Source of the DNA: Siphonodentalium dalli
Lineage: Eukaryota > Mollusca > Scaphopoda > Gadilida > Siphonodentaliidae
NCBI GenBank assembly: GCA_032622095.1
Contig: CP136066.1
Span: 133,083,917-133,147,916 of the forward strand
Direction: 5' to 3'
Length of the DNA: 64,000 bases
Shown piece by piece: positions 1-14,000 of this stretch. How positions within the stretch are numbered: the first letter of the stretch is position 1; each line of letters starts with the position of its first letter. The notes beneath the pieces were generated by a model. It was not told where the DNA came from and ran no database searches. It saw nothing but the letters and a program-made list of their open reading frames with translations. The position numbers and the translations under genes are program-made.

Positions 1-1699
1 GCGGAATGACCCCAAAATGACTCGTTCAAATCTACATGTCATTGTTAACATCCATGACAAATTTTATGATGATCAGACTAAAGGTACGACCTGTAGCCCG
101 TGCTCAAGGATTTAGTCATACAAAGAGTAAAATCCAAGATGGCTGCTGGTGGCCATGTTTTTGGGCCGAATGACCCCAAAATGACTCGTTCCCATCTACA
201 TGTCATTATTAACATTCATGACAAATTTTATGATGATCAGACTAAAGGTACGACATGTAGCCCGTGCTAAACAATTTAGTCATACAAAGAGTAAAATCCA
301 AGATGGCTGCTGGCAGCCATGTTTTTTGTCCGAATGACCCCAAAATTACTCGTTCCCATCTACATGTCAATATTATCATCCATGACAAATTTCATGATGA
401 TCAGACAAACAGTGCGACCTGTGGCCCGTGCTAATGGATTGAATTTTGAAAACAAAGATGGCCACTGGCGGCCATGTTTTTTGTCCGAATGACCCCAAAA
501 TGACTCGTTCCCATCTACATTCCAATTTCAACAGCCATGACAAATTTCATGATTATCAGACTAAAGGTACGACCTGTAGCCCGTGCTAAAGGATTTAGTC
601 ATACAAAGAGTAAAATCCAAGATGGCTGCTGGCGGCCATGTTTTTTGGCCGAATGACCCCAAAATGATTCATTCCCATCTACATGTCATTATTAACATTC
701 ATGACAAATTTGATGATGATCAGACTAAAGGTACAACCTGTAGCCCGTGCAAAGGATTTAGTCATACAAAGAGTAAAATCCAAGATGGCTGCTGGCCCCA
801 AAATTACTCGTTCCCATCTACATGTCATTTTTAACATCCATGACAAATTTTATGATGATCAGACTAAAGGTACAACCTGTAGCCCGTGCTAAAGAATTTA
901 GTCATACAAAGAGTAAAATCCAAGATGGCTGCTGGCGGCCATGTTTTTCGCCAAATGACCCCAAAATTACTCGTTCCCATCTACATTTCAATATTAACAT
1001 CCATGACAAATTTCATGATGATCAGACGAACAGTATGACCTGCATGTGGCCCGTGCTAATGGATTAAATTTTGAAATCCAAGATGGCCGATGGCGGCCAT
1101 GTTTTTTGTCCGAATGACCCCTAAATGACTCGTTCCCATTTACATTCCAATTTCAACAGCCATGAAAAATTTTATGATGATCAGACTAAAGGTACGACCT
1201 GTAGCCCGTACTAAAGGATTTAGTCATACAAAGAGTAAAATCCAAGATGGCTGCTGGCAGCCATGTTTTTTGGCCGAATGACCCCAAAATGACTCGTTCC
1301 CATCTACATGTCATTATTAACATCCATGACAAATTTTATGATGATCAGACTAAAGATACGACCTGTAGCCCGTGCTAAAGAATTTAGTCATACAAAGAGT
1401 AAAATCCAAGATGGCTGCTGGCGGCCATGTTTTTCGCCAAATGACCCAAAAATTACTCGTTCCCATCTACATGTCAATATTAACATCCATGACAAATTTC
1501 ATGATGATCAGATGAACAGTACAACCTGTGGCCCGTGCTAATGGATTAAATTTTGAAATCCAAGATGGCCGCTTGCGGCCATGTTTTTTGTCCGAATGAC
1601 CCCAAAATGACTCGTTCCCATCTACATTTCAATATTAACATCCATGACAAATTTCATGATGATCAGACGAACAGTACGACCTGCATGTGGCCCGTGCTA

Positions 1700-4600
1700 A
1701 TGGATTAAATTTTGAAATCCAAGATGGCCGATGGCGGCCATGTTTTTTGTCCGAATGACCCCAAAATGACTCGTTCCCATTTACATTCCAATTTCAACAG
1801 CCATGAAAATTTTTATGCTGATCAGACTAAAGGTACGACCTGTAGCCCGTACTAAAGGATTTAGTCATACAAAGAGTAAAATCCAAGATGGCTGCTGGCG
1901 GCCATGTTTTTTGGCCGAATGACCCCAAAATGACTCGTTCCCCTCTACATGTCATTATTAACATTCATGACAAATTTTATGATGATCAGACTAAAGATAC
2001 AACCTGTAGCCCGTGCTAAAGGATTTAGTCATACAAAGAGTAAAATCCAAGATGGCTGCTGGCGACCATGTTTTTTGGCCGAATGACCCCAAAATTACTC
2101 GTTCCCATCTACATGTCAATATTATCATCCATGACAAATTTCATGATGATCAGACAAACAGTAAGACCTGTGGCCTGTGCTAATGGATAACATTTTGAAA
2201 TCCAAGATGGCCGCTGGCGGCCATGGTTTTTGTCCGAATGACCCCAAAATTACTCGTTCCCATTTACATTCCAATTTCAACAGCCATTACAAATTTTATG
2301 ATGATCAGACTAAAGGTACGACCTGTAGTCCGTGCTAAAGGATTTAGTCATACAAAGAGTAAAATCCAAGATGGCTGCTGGCGGCCATGTTTTTTTAGCC
2401 GAATGACCCCATAAATGACTCGTTCCCATCTACATGTCATTATTAACATTCATGACAAATTTTATGATGATCAGACTAAAGTTACAACCTGTAGCCCGTG
2501 CTAAAGGATTTTAGTCATACAAAGAGTAAAATCCAAGATGGCTGCTGGCGACCATGTTTTTCGCCAAATGACCCCAAAATTACTCGTTCCCATCTACATT
2601 TCAATATTAACATCCATGACAAATTTCATGATGATCAGACGAATAGTACGACCTGCATGTGGCCCGTGCTAATGGATTAAATTTTGAAATCCAAGATGGC
2701 CGATGGCGGCCATGTTTTTTGTCCGAATGACCCCAAAATGACTCGTTCCCATTTACATTCCAATTTCAACAGCCATGAAAATTTTTATGATGATCAGACT
2801 AAAGGTACGACCTGTAGCCCGTACTACAGGATTTAGTCATACAAAGAGTAAAATCCAAGATGGCTGCTGGCGGCCATGTTTTTTGGCCGAATGACCCCAA
2901 AATGATTCATTCCCATTTACATGTCATTATTAACATTCATGACAAATTTGATGATGATCAGACTAAAGGTACAACCTGTAGCCCGTGCTAAAGGATTTAG
3001 TCATACAAAGAGTAAAATCCAATATGGCTGCTGGCGGCCATGTTTTTTCGCCAAATGACCCCAAAATTACTCGTTCCCATCTACATTTCAATATTAACAT
3101 CCATGACAAATTTCATGATGATCAGACGAACAGTACGACCTGCATGTGGCCCGTGCTAATGGATTAAATTTTGAAATCCAAGATGGCCGATGGCGGCCAT
3201 ATTTTTTGTTCGAATGACCCCAAAATGACTCGTTCCCATCTACATGTCATCTTTAACATCCATGACAAATTTTATGATGATCAGACTAAAGGTACGACCT
3301 GTAGCCCGTGCTAAAGAATTTAGTCATACAAAGAGTAAAATCCAAGATGGCTGCTGGCGGCCATGTTTTTCGCCAAATGACCCCAAAATTACTCGTTCCC
3401 ATCTACATTTCAATATTAACATCCATGACAAATTTCATGATGATCAGACGAACAGTACGACCTGCATGTGGCCCGTGCTAATGGATTAAATTTTGAAATC
3501 CAAGATGGCCGATGGCGGCCATGTTTTTTGTCCGAATGACCCCAAAATGACTCGTTCCCATTTACATTCCAATTTCAACAGCCATGAAAATTTTTATGAT
3601 GATCATACTAAAGGTACGACCTGTAGCCCGTACTAAAGGATTTAGTCATACAAAGAGTAAAATCCAAGATGGCTGCTGGCGGCCATGTTTTTTGGCCGAA
3701 TGACCCCAAAATGACTCGTTCCCCTCTACATGTCATTATTAACATTCATGACAAATTTTATGATGATCAGACTAAAGATACAACCTGTAGCCCGTGCTAA
3801 AGGATTTAGTCATACAAAGAGTAAAATCCAAGATGGCTGCTGGCGACCATGTTTTTTGGCCGAATGACCCCAAAATTACTCGTTCCCATCTACATGTCAA
3901 TATTATCATCCATGACAAATTTCATGATGATCAGACAAACAGTAAGACCTGTGGCCCGTGCTAATGGATAACATTTTGAAATCCAAGATGGCCGCTGGCG
4001 GCCATGGTTTTTGTCCGAATGACCCCAAAATTACTCGTTCCCATTTACATTCCAATTTCAACAGCCATTACAAATTTTATGATGATCAGACTAAAGGTAC
4101 GACCTGTAGTCCGTGCTAAAGGATTTAGTCATACAAAGAGTAAAATCCAAGATGGCTGCTGGCGGCCATGTTTTTTTAGCCGAATGACCCCATAAATGAC
4201 TCGTTCCCATCTACATGTCATTATTAACATTCATGACAAATTTTATGATGATCAGACTAAAGTTACAACCTGTAGCCCGTGCTAAAGGATTTTAGTCATA
4301 CAAAGAGTAAAATCCAAGATGGCTGCTGGCGACCATGTTTTTCGCCAAATGACCCCAAAATTACTCGTTCCCATCTACATTTCAATATTAACATCCATGA
4401 CAAATTTCATGATGATCAGACGAACAGTACGACCTGCATGTGGCCCGTGCTAATGGATTAAATTTTGAAATCCAAGATGGCCGATGGCGGCCATGTTTTT
4501 TGTCCGAATGACCCCAAAATGACTCGTTCCCATTTACATTCCAATTTCAACAGCCATGAAAATTTTTATGATGATCAGACTAAAGGTACGACCTGTAGCC

Positions 4601-5500
4601 CGTACTACAGGATTTAGTCATACAAAGAGTAAAATCCAAGATGGCTGCTGGCGGCCATGTTTTTTGGCCGAATGACCCCAAAATGATTCATTCCCATTTA
4701 CATGTCATTATTAACATTCATGACAAATTTGATGATGATCAGACTAAAGGTACAACCTGTAGCCCGTGCTAAAGGATTTAGTCATACAAAGAGTAAAATC
4801 CAATATGGCTGCTGGCGGCCATGTTTTTCGCCAAATGACCCCAAAATTACTCGTTCCCATCTACATTTCAATATTAACATCCATGACAAATTTCATGATG
4901 ATCAGACGAACAGTACGACCTGCATGTGGCCCGTGCTAATGGATTAAATTTTGAAATCCAAGATGGCCGATGGCGGCCATATTTTTTGTCCGAATGACCC
5001 CAAAATGACTCGTTCCCATCTACATGTCATCTTTAACATCCATGAAATATTTTATGATGATCAGACTAAAGGTACGACCTGTAGCCCGTGCTAAAGAATT
5101 TAGTCATACAAAGAGTAAAATCCAAGATGGCTGCTGGCGGCCATGTTTTTCGCCAAATGACCCCAAAATTACTCGTTCCCATCTACATTTCAATATTAAC
5201 ATCCATGACAAATTTCATGATGATCAGACGAACAGTACGACCTGCATGTGGCCCGTGCTAATGGATTAAATTTTGAAATCCAAGATGGCCGATGGCGGCC
5301 ATGTTTTTTGTCCGAATGACCCCAAAATGACTCGTTCCCATTTACATTCCAATTTCAACAGCCATGAAAATTTTTATGATGATCATACTAAAGGTACCAC
5401 CTGTAGCCCGTACTAAAGGATTTAGTCATACAAAGAGTAAAATCCAAGATGGCTGCTGGCGGCCATGTTTTTTGGCCGAATGACCCCAAAATGACTCGTT
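1700..5500. repeat. Higher-order duplication, 1,781-bp offset
   Basis: Rare monomer variants recur at a constant offset of 1,780-1,781 bp. The CCCCTCTAC variant at 1,941 returns at 3,722, the CCATGGTTTTTG variant at 2,221 returns at 4,002, and the GGATTTTAGTC variant at 2,507 returns at 4,288. About 2 kb is covered, so the block is a little over two copies of an ~11-monomer unit. The same variant cluster also occurs near 6.4 kb and 22.3 kb at other spacings. Confidence 0.85.
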
Positions 5501-7099
5501 CCCATCTACATGTCATTATTAACATTCATGACAAATTTTATGATGATCAGACTAAAGATACAACCTGTAGCCCGTGCTAAAGAATTTAGTCATACAAAGA
5601 GTAAAATCCAAGATGGCTGCTGGTGGCCATGTTTTTCGCCAAATGACCCCAAAATTACTCGTTCCCATCTACATGTCAATATTAACATCCATGACAAATT
5701 TCATGATGATCAGATGAACAGTACAACCTGTGGCCCGTGCTAATGGATTAAATTTTGAAATCCAAGATGGCCGCTTGCGGCCATGTTTTTCGTCAAATGA
5801 CCCCAAAATTACTCGTTCCCATCTACATGTCAATATTAACATCCATGACAAATTTCATGATGATCAGACGAACAGTACAACCTGTGGCCCGTGCTAATGG
5901 ATTAAATTTTGAAATCCAAGATGGCCGATGGCGGCCATGTTTTTTGTCCGAATGACCCCAAAATGACTCGTTCCCATTTACATTCCAATTTCAACAGCCA
6001 TGAAAAATTTTATGCTGATCAGACTAAAGGTACGACCTGTAGCCCGTACTAAAGGATTTAGTCATACAAAGAGTAAAATCCAAGATGGCTGCTGGCGGCC
6101 ATGTTTTTTGGCCGAATGACCCCAAAATGACTCGTTCCCCTCTACATGTCATTATTAACATTCATGACAAATTTTATGATGATCAGACTAAAGATACAAC
6201 CTGTAGCCCGTGCTAAAGGATTTAGTCATACAAAGAGTAAAATCCAAGATGGCTGCTGGCGACCATGTTTTTTGGCCGAATGACCCCAAAATTACTCGTT
6301 CCCATCTACATGTCAATATTATCATCCATGACAAATTTCATGATGATCAGACAAACAGTAAGACCTGTGGCCCGTGCTAATGGATAACATTTTGAAATCC
6401 AAGATGGCCGCTGGCGGCCATGGTTTTTGTCCGAATGACCCCAAAATTACTCTTTCCCATTTACATTCCAATTTCAACAGCCATTACAAAATTTATGATG
6501 ATCAGACTAAAGGTACGACCTGTAGTCCGTGCTAAAGGATTTAGTCATACAAAGAGTAAAATCCAAGATGGCTGCTGGCGGCCATGTTTTTTTAGCCGAA
6601 TGACCCCATAAATGACTCGTTCCCATCTACATGTCATTATTAACATTCATGACAAATTTTATGATGATCAGACAAAAGTTACAACCTGTAGCCCGTGCTA
6701 AAGGATTTAGTCATACAAAGAGTAAAATCCAAGATGGCTGCTGGCGACCATGTTTTTCGGCCGATTGACCCCAAAATAACTCGTTCCCATCTGCATGTCA
6801 TTATTAACATTCATGACAAATTTTATGATGATCAGACTAAAGGTACGACCTGTAGCCCGTACTAAAGGATTTAGTCATACAAAGAGTAAAATCCAAGATG
6901 GCTGCTGGCGGCCATGTTTTTTGGCCGAATGACCCCAAAATGACTCGTTCCCATCTACATGTCATTATTAACATTCATGACAAATTTTATGATGATAAGA
7001 CTAAAGATACAACCTGTAGCCCGTGCTAAAGGATTTAGTCATACAAAGAGTAAAATCCAAGATGGCTGCTGGCGACCATGTTTTTTGACCGAATGACCC

Positions 7100-10000
7100 C
7101 AAAATGACTCGTTCCCATCTACATGTCATTGTTAACATCCATGACAAATTTTATGATGATCAGACTAAAGATACGACCTGTAGCCCGTGCTAAAGAATTT
7201 AGTCATACAAAGAGTAAAATCCAAGATGGCTGCTGGCGGCCATGTTTTTCGCCAAATGACCCCAAAATTACTCGTTCCCATCTACATGTCAATATTAACA
7301 TCCATGACAAATTTCATGATGATCAGACGAACAGTACAACCTGTGGCCCGTGCTAATGGATTAAATTTTGAAATCCAAGATGGCCGCTTGCGGCCATGTT
7401 TTTTGTCCGAATGACCCCAAAATGACTCGTTCCCATCTACATTTCAATATTAACATCCATGTCAAATTTCATGATGATCAGACGAACAGTACGACCTGCA
7501 TGTGGCCCGTGCTAATGGATTAAATTTTGAAATCCAAGATGGCCGATGGCGGCCATGTTTTTTGTCCGAATGACCCCAAAATGACTCGTTCCCATTTACA
7601 TTCCAATTTCAACAGCCATGACAAATTTCATGATTATCAGACTAAAGGTACGACCTGTAGCCCGTGCTAAAGGATTTAGTCATACAAAGAGTAAAATCCA
7701 AGATGGCTGCTGGCGGCCATGTTTTTTGGCCGAATGACCCCAAAATGACTCGTTCCCATCTACATTCCAATTTCAACAGCCATGACAAATTTCATGATTA
7801 TCAGACTAAAGGTACGACCTGTAGCCCGTGCTAAAGGATTTAGTCATACAAAGAGTAAAATCCAAGATGGCTGCTGGCGGCCATGTTTTTTGGCCGAATG
7901 ACCCCAAAATGATTCATTCCCATCTACATGTCATTAATAACATTCATGACAAATTTGATGATGATCAGACTAAAGGTACAACCTGTAGCCCGTGCTAAAG
8001 GATTTAGTCATACAAAGAGTAAAATCCAAGATGGCTGCTGGCGGCCATGTTTTTCGCCAAATGACCCCAAAATTACTCGTTCCCATCTACATTTCAATAT
8101 TAACATCCATGACAAATTTCATGATGATCAGACGAACAGTACGACCTGCATGTGGCCCGTGCTAATGGATTAAATTTTGAAATCCAAGATGGCCGATGGC
8201 AGCCATGTTTTTTGTCCGAATGACCCCAAAATGACTCGTTCCCATCTACATGTCATCTTGAAATTCCATGACAAATTTTATGATGATCAGACTAAAGGTA
8301 CGACCTGTAGCCCGTGCTAAAGAATTTAGTCATACAAAGAGTAAAATCCAAGATGGCTGCTGGTGGCCATGTTTTTCGCCAAATGACCCCAAAATTACTC
8401 GTTCCCATCTACATTTCAATATTAACATCCATGACAAATTTCATGATGATCAGACGAACAGTACGACCTGCATGTGTCCCGTGCTAATGGATTAAATTTT
8501 GAAATCCAAGATGGCCGCTGGCGGCCATGTTTTTTGGCCGAATGACCCCAAAATGACTCGTTCCTATCTACATGTCATTATTAACATTCATGACAAATGT
8601 TATGATGATCAGACTAAAGTTACAACCTGTAGCCCGTGCTAAAGGATTTAGTCATACAAAGAGTAAAATCCAAGATGGCTGCTGGCGGCCATGTTTTTTG
8701 GCCGAATGACCCCAAAATGATTCATTCCCATCTACATGTCATTATTAACATTCATGACAAATTTTATGATGATCAGACTAAAGTTACAACCTGTAGCCCG
8801 TGCTAAAGGATTTAGTCATACAAAGAGTAAAATCCAAGATGGCTGCTGGCGACCATGTTTTTCGGCCGATTGACCCCAAAATAACTCGTTCCCATCTGCA
8901 TGTCATTGTTAACATCCATGACCAATTTTATGATGATCAGACTAAAGGTACGACCTGTAGCCCGTGCTAAAGAATTTAGTCATACAAAGAGTAAAATCCA
9001 AGATGGCTGCTGGCAGCCATGTTTTTCGCCAAATGACCCCAAAATTACTCGTTCCCATCTACATGTCAATATTAACATCCATGACAAATTTCATGATGAT
9101 CAGACGAACAGTACAACCTGTGGCCCGTGCTAATGGATTAAATTTTGAAATCCAAGATGGCCGCTGGCGGCCATGTTTTTTGGCCGAATGACCCCAAAAT
9201 GACTCGTTCCTATCTACATGTCATTATTAACATTCATGACAAATTTTATGATGATCAGACAAAAGGTACGACCTGTAGCCCGTACTAAAGGATATAGTCA
9301 TACAAAGAGTAAAATCCAAGATGGCTGCTGGCGGCCATGTTTTTTGGCCGAATGACCCCAAAATGACTCGTTCCCATCTACATGTCATTATTAACATTCA
9401 AGACAAATTTTATAATGATAAGACTAAAGATACAACCTGTAGCCCGTGCTAAAGGATTTAGTCATACAAAGAGTAAAATCCAAGATGGCTGCTGGCGACC
9501 ATGTTTTTTGACCGAATGACCCCAAAATGACTCGTTCCCATCTACATGTCATTGTTAACATCCATGACAAATTTTATGTTGATCAGACTAAAGATACGAC
9601 CTGTAGCCCGTGCTAAAGAATTTAGTCATACAAAGAGTAAAATCCAAGATGGCTGCTGGCGGCCATGTTTTTCGCCAAATGACCCCAAAATTACTCGTTC
9701 CCATCTACATGTCAATATTAACATCCATGACAAATTTCATGATGATCAGACGAACAGTACAACCTGTGGCCCGTGCTAATGGATTAAATTTTGAAATCCA
9801 AGATGGCCGCTTGCGGCCATGTTTTTTGTCCGAATGACCCCAAAATGACTCGTTCCCATCTACATTTCAATATTAACATCCATGACAAATTTCATGATGA
9901 TCAGACGAACAGTACGACCTGCATGTGGCCCGTGCTAATGGATTAAATTTTGAAATCCAAGATGGCCGATGGCGGCCATGTTTTTTGTCCGAATGACCCC

Positions 10001-11040
10001 AAAATGACTCGTTCCCATTTACATTCCAATTTCAACAGCCATGACAAATTTCATGATTATCAGACTAAAGGTACGACCTGTAGCCCGTGCTAAAGGATTT
10101 AGTCATACAAAGAGTAAAATCCAAGATGGCTGCTGGCGGCCATGTTTTTTGGCCGAATGACCCCAAAATGACTCGTTCCCATCTACATTCCAATTTCAAC
10201 AGCCATGACAAATTTCATGATTATCAGACTAAAGGTACGACCTGTAGCCCGTGCTAAAGGATTTAGTCATACAAAGAGTAAAATCCAAGATGGCTGCTGG
10301 CGGCCATGTTTTTTGGCCGAATGACCCCAAAATGATTCATTCCAATCTACATGTCATTATTAACATTCATGACAAATTTGATGATGATCAGACTAGAGGT
10401 ACAACCTGTAGCCCGTGCTAAAGGATTTAGTCATACAAAGAGTAAAATCCAAGATGGCTGCTGGCGGCCATGTTTTTCGCCAAATGACCCCAAAATTACT
10501 CGTTCCCATCTACATTTCAATATTAACATCCATGACAAATTTCATGATGATCAGACGAACAGTACGACCTGCATGTGGCCCGTGCTAATGGATTAAATTT
10601 TGAAATCCAAGATGGCCGATGGCAGCCATGTTTTTTGTCCGAATGACCCCAAAATGACTCGTTCCCATCTACATGTCATCTTGAAATTCCATGACAAATT
10701 TTATGATGATCAGACTAAAGGTACGACCTGTAGCCCGTGCTAAAGAATTTAGTCATACAAAGAGTAAAATCCAAGATGGCTGCTGGCGGCCATGTTTTTC
10801 GCCAACTGACCCCAAAATTACTCGTTCCCATCTACATTTCAATATTAACATCCATGACAAATTTCATGATGATCAGACGAACAGTACGACCTGCATGTGG
10901 CCCGTGCTAATGGATTAAATTTTGAAATCCAAGATGGCCGCTGGCGGCCATGTTTTTTGGCCGAATGACCCCAAAATGACTCGTTCCTATCTACATGTCA
11001 TTATTAACATTCATGACAAATGTTATGATGATCAGACTAA
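7100..11040. repeat. Higher-order duplication, 2,423-bp offset
   Basis: The segment from about 7,100 to 8,600 recurs at about 9,523 to 11,040. Matching marker variants include the GATGATAAGACTAAAG monomer, the ATCTTGAAATTCCATG monomer (8,255 and 10,678) and paired ACATTCCAATTTCAACAGCC monomers. An offset of 2,423 bp is about 15 monomers. Confidence 0.8.
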
Positions 11041-14000
11041 AGATACAACCTGTAGCCCGTGCTAAAGGATTTAGTCATACAAAGAGTAAAATCCAAGATG
11101 GCTGCTGGCGACCATGTCTTTTGGCCAAATGACCCCAAAATGACTCGTTCCCATCTACATTCCAATTTCAACAGCCATGACAAATTTCATGATTATCAGA
11201 CTAAAGGTACGACCTGTAGCCCGTGCTAAAGGATTTAGTCATACAAAGAGTAAAATCCAAGATGGCTGCTGGCGGCCATGTTTTTTGGCCGAATGACCCC
11301 AAAATGATTCATTCCCATCTACATGTCATTATTAACATTCATGACAAATTTTATGATGATCAGACTAAAGTTACAACCTGTAGCCCGTGCTAAAGGATTT
11401 AGTCATACAAAGAGTAAAATCCAAGATGGCTGCTGGCGACCATGTTTTTCGGCCGATTGACCCCAAAATAACTCGTTCCCATCTGCATGTCATTGTTAAC
11501 ATCCATGACCAATTTTATGATGATCAGACTAAAGGTACGACCTGTAGCCCGTGCTAAAGAATTTAGTCATACAAAGAGTAAAATCCAAGATGGCTGCTGG
11601 CAGCCATGTTTTTCGCCAAATGACCCCAAAATTACTCGTTCCCATCTACATGTCAATATTAACATCCATGACAAATTTCATGATGATCAGACGAACAGTA
11701 CAACCTGTGGCCCGTGCTAATGGATTAAATTTTGAAATCCAAGATGGCCGCTGGCGGCCATGTTTTTTGGCCGAATGACCCCAAAATGACTCGTTCCTAT
11801 CTACATGTCATTATTAACATTCATGACAAATTTTATGATGATCAGACTAAAGGTACGACCTGTAGCCCGTACTAAAGGATTTAGTCATACAAAGAGTAAA
11901 ATCCAAGATGGCTGCTGGCGGCCATGTTTTTTGGCCGAATGACCCCAAAATGACTCGTTCCCATCTACATGTCATTATTAACATTCATGACAAATTTTAT
12001 GATGATAAGACTAAAGATACAACCTGTAGCCCGTGCTAAAGGATTTAGTCATACAAAGAGTAAAATCCAAGATGGCTGCTGTCGACCATGTTTTTTGACC
12101 GAATGACCCCAAAATGACTCGTTCCCATCTACATGTCATTGTTAACATCCATGACAAATTTTATGATGATCAGACTAAAGATACGACCTGTAGCCCGTAC
12201 TAAAGAATTTAGTCATACAAAGAGTAAAATCCAAGATGGCTGCTGGCGGCCATGTTTTTCGCCAAATGACCCCAAAATTACTCGTTCCCATTTACATGTC
12301 AATATTAACATCCATGACAAATTTCATGATGATCAGACGAACAGTACAACCTGTGGCCCGTGCTAATGGATTAAATTTTGAAATCCAAGATGGCCGCTTG
12401 CGGCCATGTTTTTTGTCCGAATGACCCCAAAATGACTCGTTCCCATCTACATTTCAATATTAACATCCATGACAAATTTCATGATGATCAGACGAACAGT
12501 ACGACCTGCATGTGGCCCGTGCTAATGGATTAAATTTTGAAATCCAAGATGGCCGATGGCGGCCATGTTTTTTGTCCGAATGACCCCAAAATGACTCGTT
12601 CCCATTTACATTCCAATTTCAACAACCATGACAAATTTCATGATTATCAGACTAAAGGTACGACCTGTAGCCCGTGCTAAAGGATTTAGTCATACAAAGA
12701 GTAAAATCCAAGATGGCTGCTGGCGGCCATGTTTTTTGGCCGAATGACCCCAAAATGACTCGTTCCCATCTACATTCCAATTTCAACAGCCATGACAAAT
12801 TTCATGATTATCAGACTAAATGTACGACCTGTAGCCCGTGCTAAAGGATTTAGTCATACAAAGAGTAAAATCCAAGATGGCTGCTGGCGGCCATGTTTTT
12901 TGGCCGAATGACCCCAAAATGATTCATTCCCATCTACATGTCATTATTAACATTCATGACAAATTTGATGATGATCAGACTAAAGGTACAACCTGTAGCC
13001 CGTGCTAAAGGATTTAGTCATACAAAGAGTAAAATCCAAGATGGCTGCTGGCGGCCATGTTTTTAGCCAAATGACCCCAAAATTACTCGTTCCCATCTAC
13101 ATTTCAATATTAACATCCATGACAAATTTCATGATGATCAGACGAACAGTACGACCTGCATGTGGCCCGTGCTAATGGATTAAATTTTGAAATCCAAGAT
13201 GGCCGATGGCAGCCATGTTTTTTGTCCGAATGACCCCAAAATGACTCGTTCCCATCTACATGTCATCTTGAAATTCCATGACAAATTTTATGATGATCAG
13301 ACTAAAGGTACGACCTGTAGCCCGTGCTAAAGAATTTAGTCATACAAAGAGTAAAATCCAAGATGGCTGCTGGCGGCCATGTTTTTCGCCAAATGACCCC
13401 AAAATTACTTGTTCCCATCTACATTTCAATATTAACATCCATGACAAATTTCATGATGATCAGACGAACAGTACGACCTGCATGTGTCCCGTGCTAATGG
13501 ATTAAATTTTGAAATCCAAGATGGCCGCTGGCGGCCATGTTTTTTGGCCGAATGACCCCAAAATGACTCGTTCCTATCTACATGTCATTATTAACATTCA
13601 TGACAAATGTTATGATGATCAGACTAAAGATACAACCTGTAGCCCGTGCTAAAGGATTTAGTCATACAAAGAGTAAAATCCAAGATGGCTGCTGGCGACC
13701 ATGTTTTTTGGCCAAATGACCCCAAAATGACTCGTTCCCATCTACATTCCAATTTCAACAGCCATGACAAATTTCATGATGATCAGACGAACAGTACGAC
13801 CTGCATGTGTCCCGTGCTAATGGATTAAATTTTGAAATCCAAGATGGCCACTGGCGGCCATGTTTTTTGGCCGAATGACCCCAAAATGACTCGTTCCTAT
13901 CTACATGTCATTATTAACATTCATGACAAATGTTATGATTATCAGACTGAAGGTACGACCTGTAGCCCGTGCTAAAGGATTTAGTCATACAAAGAGTAAA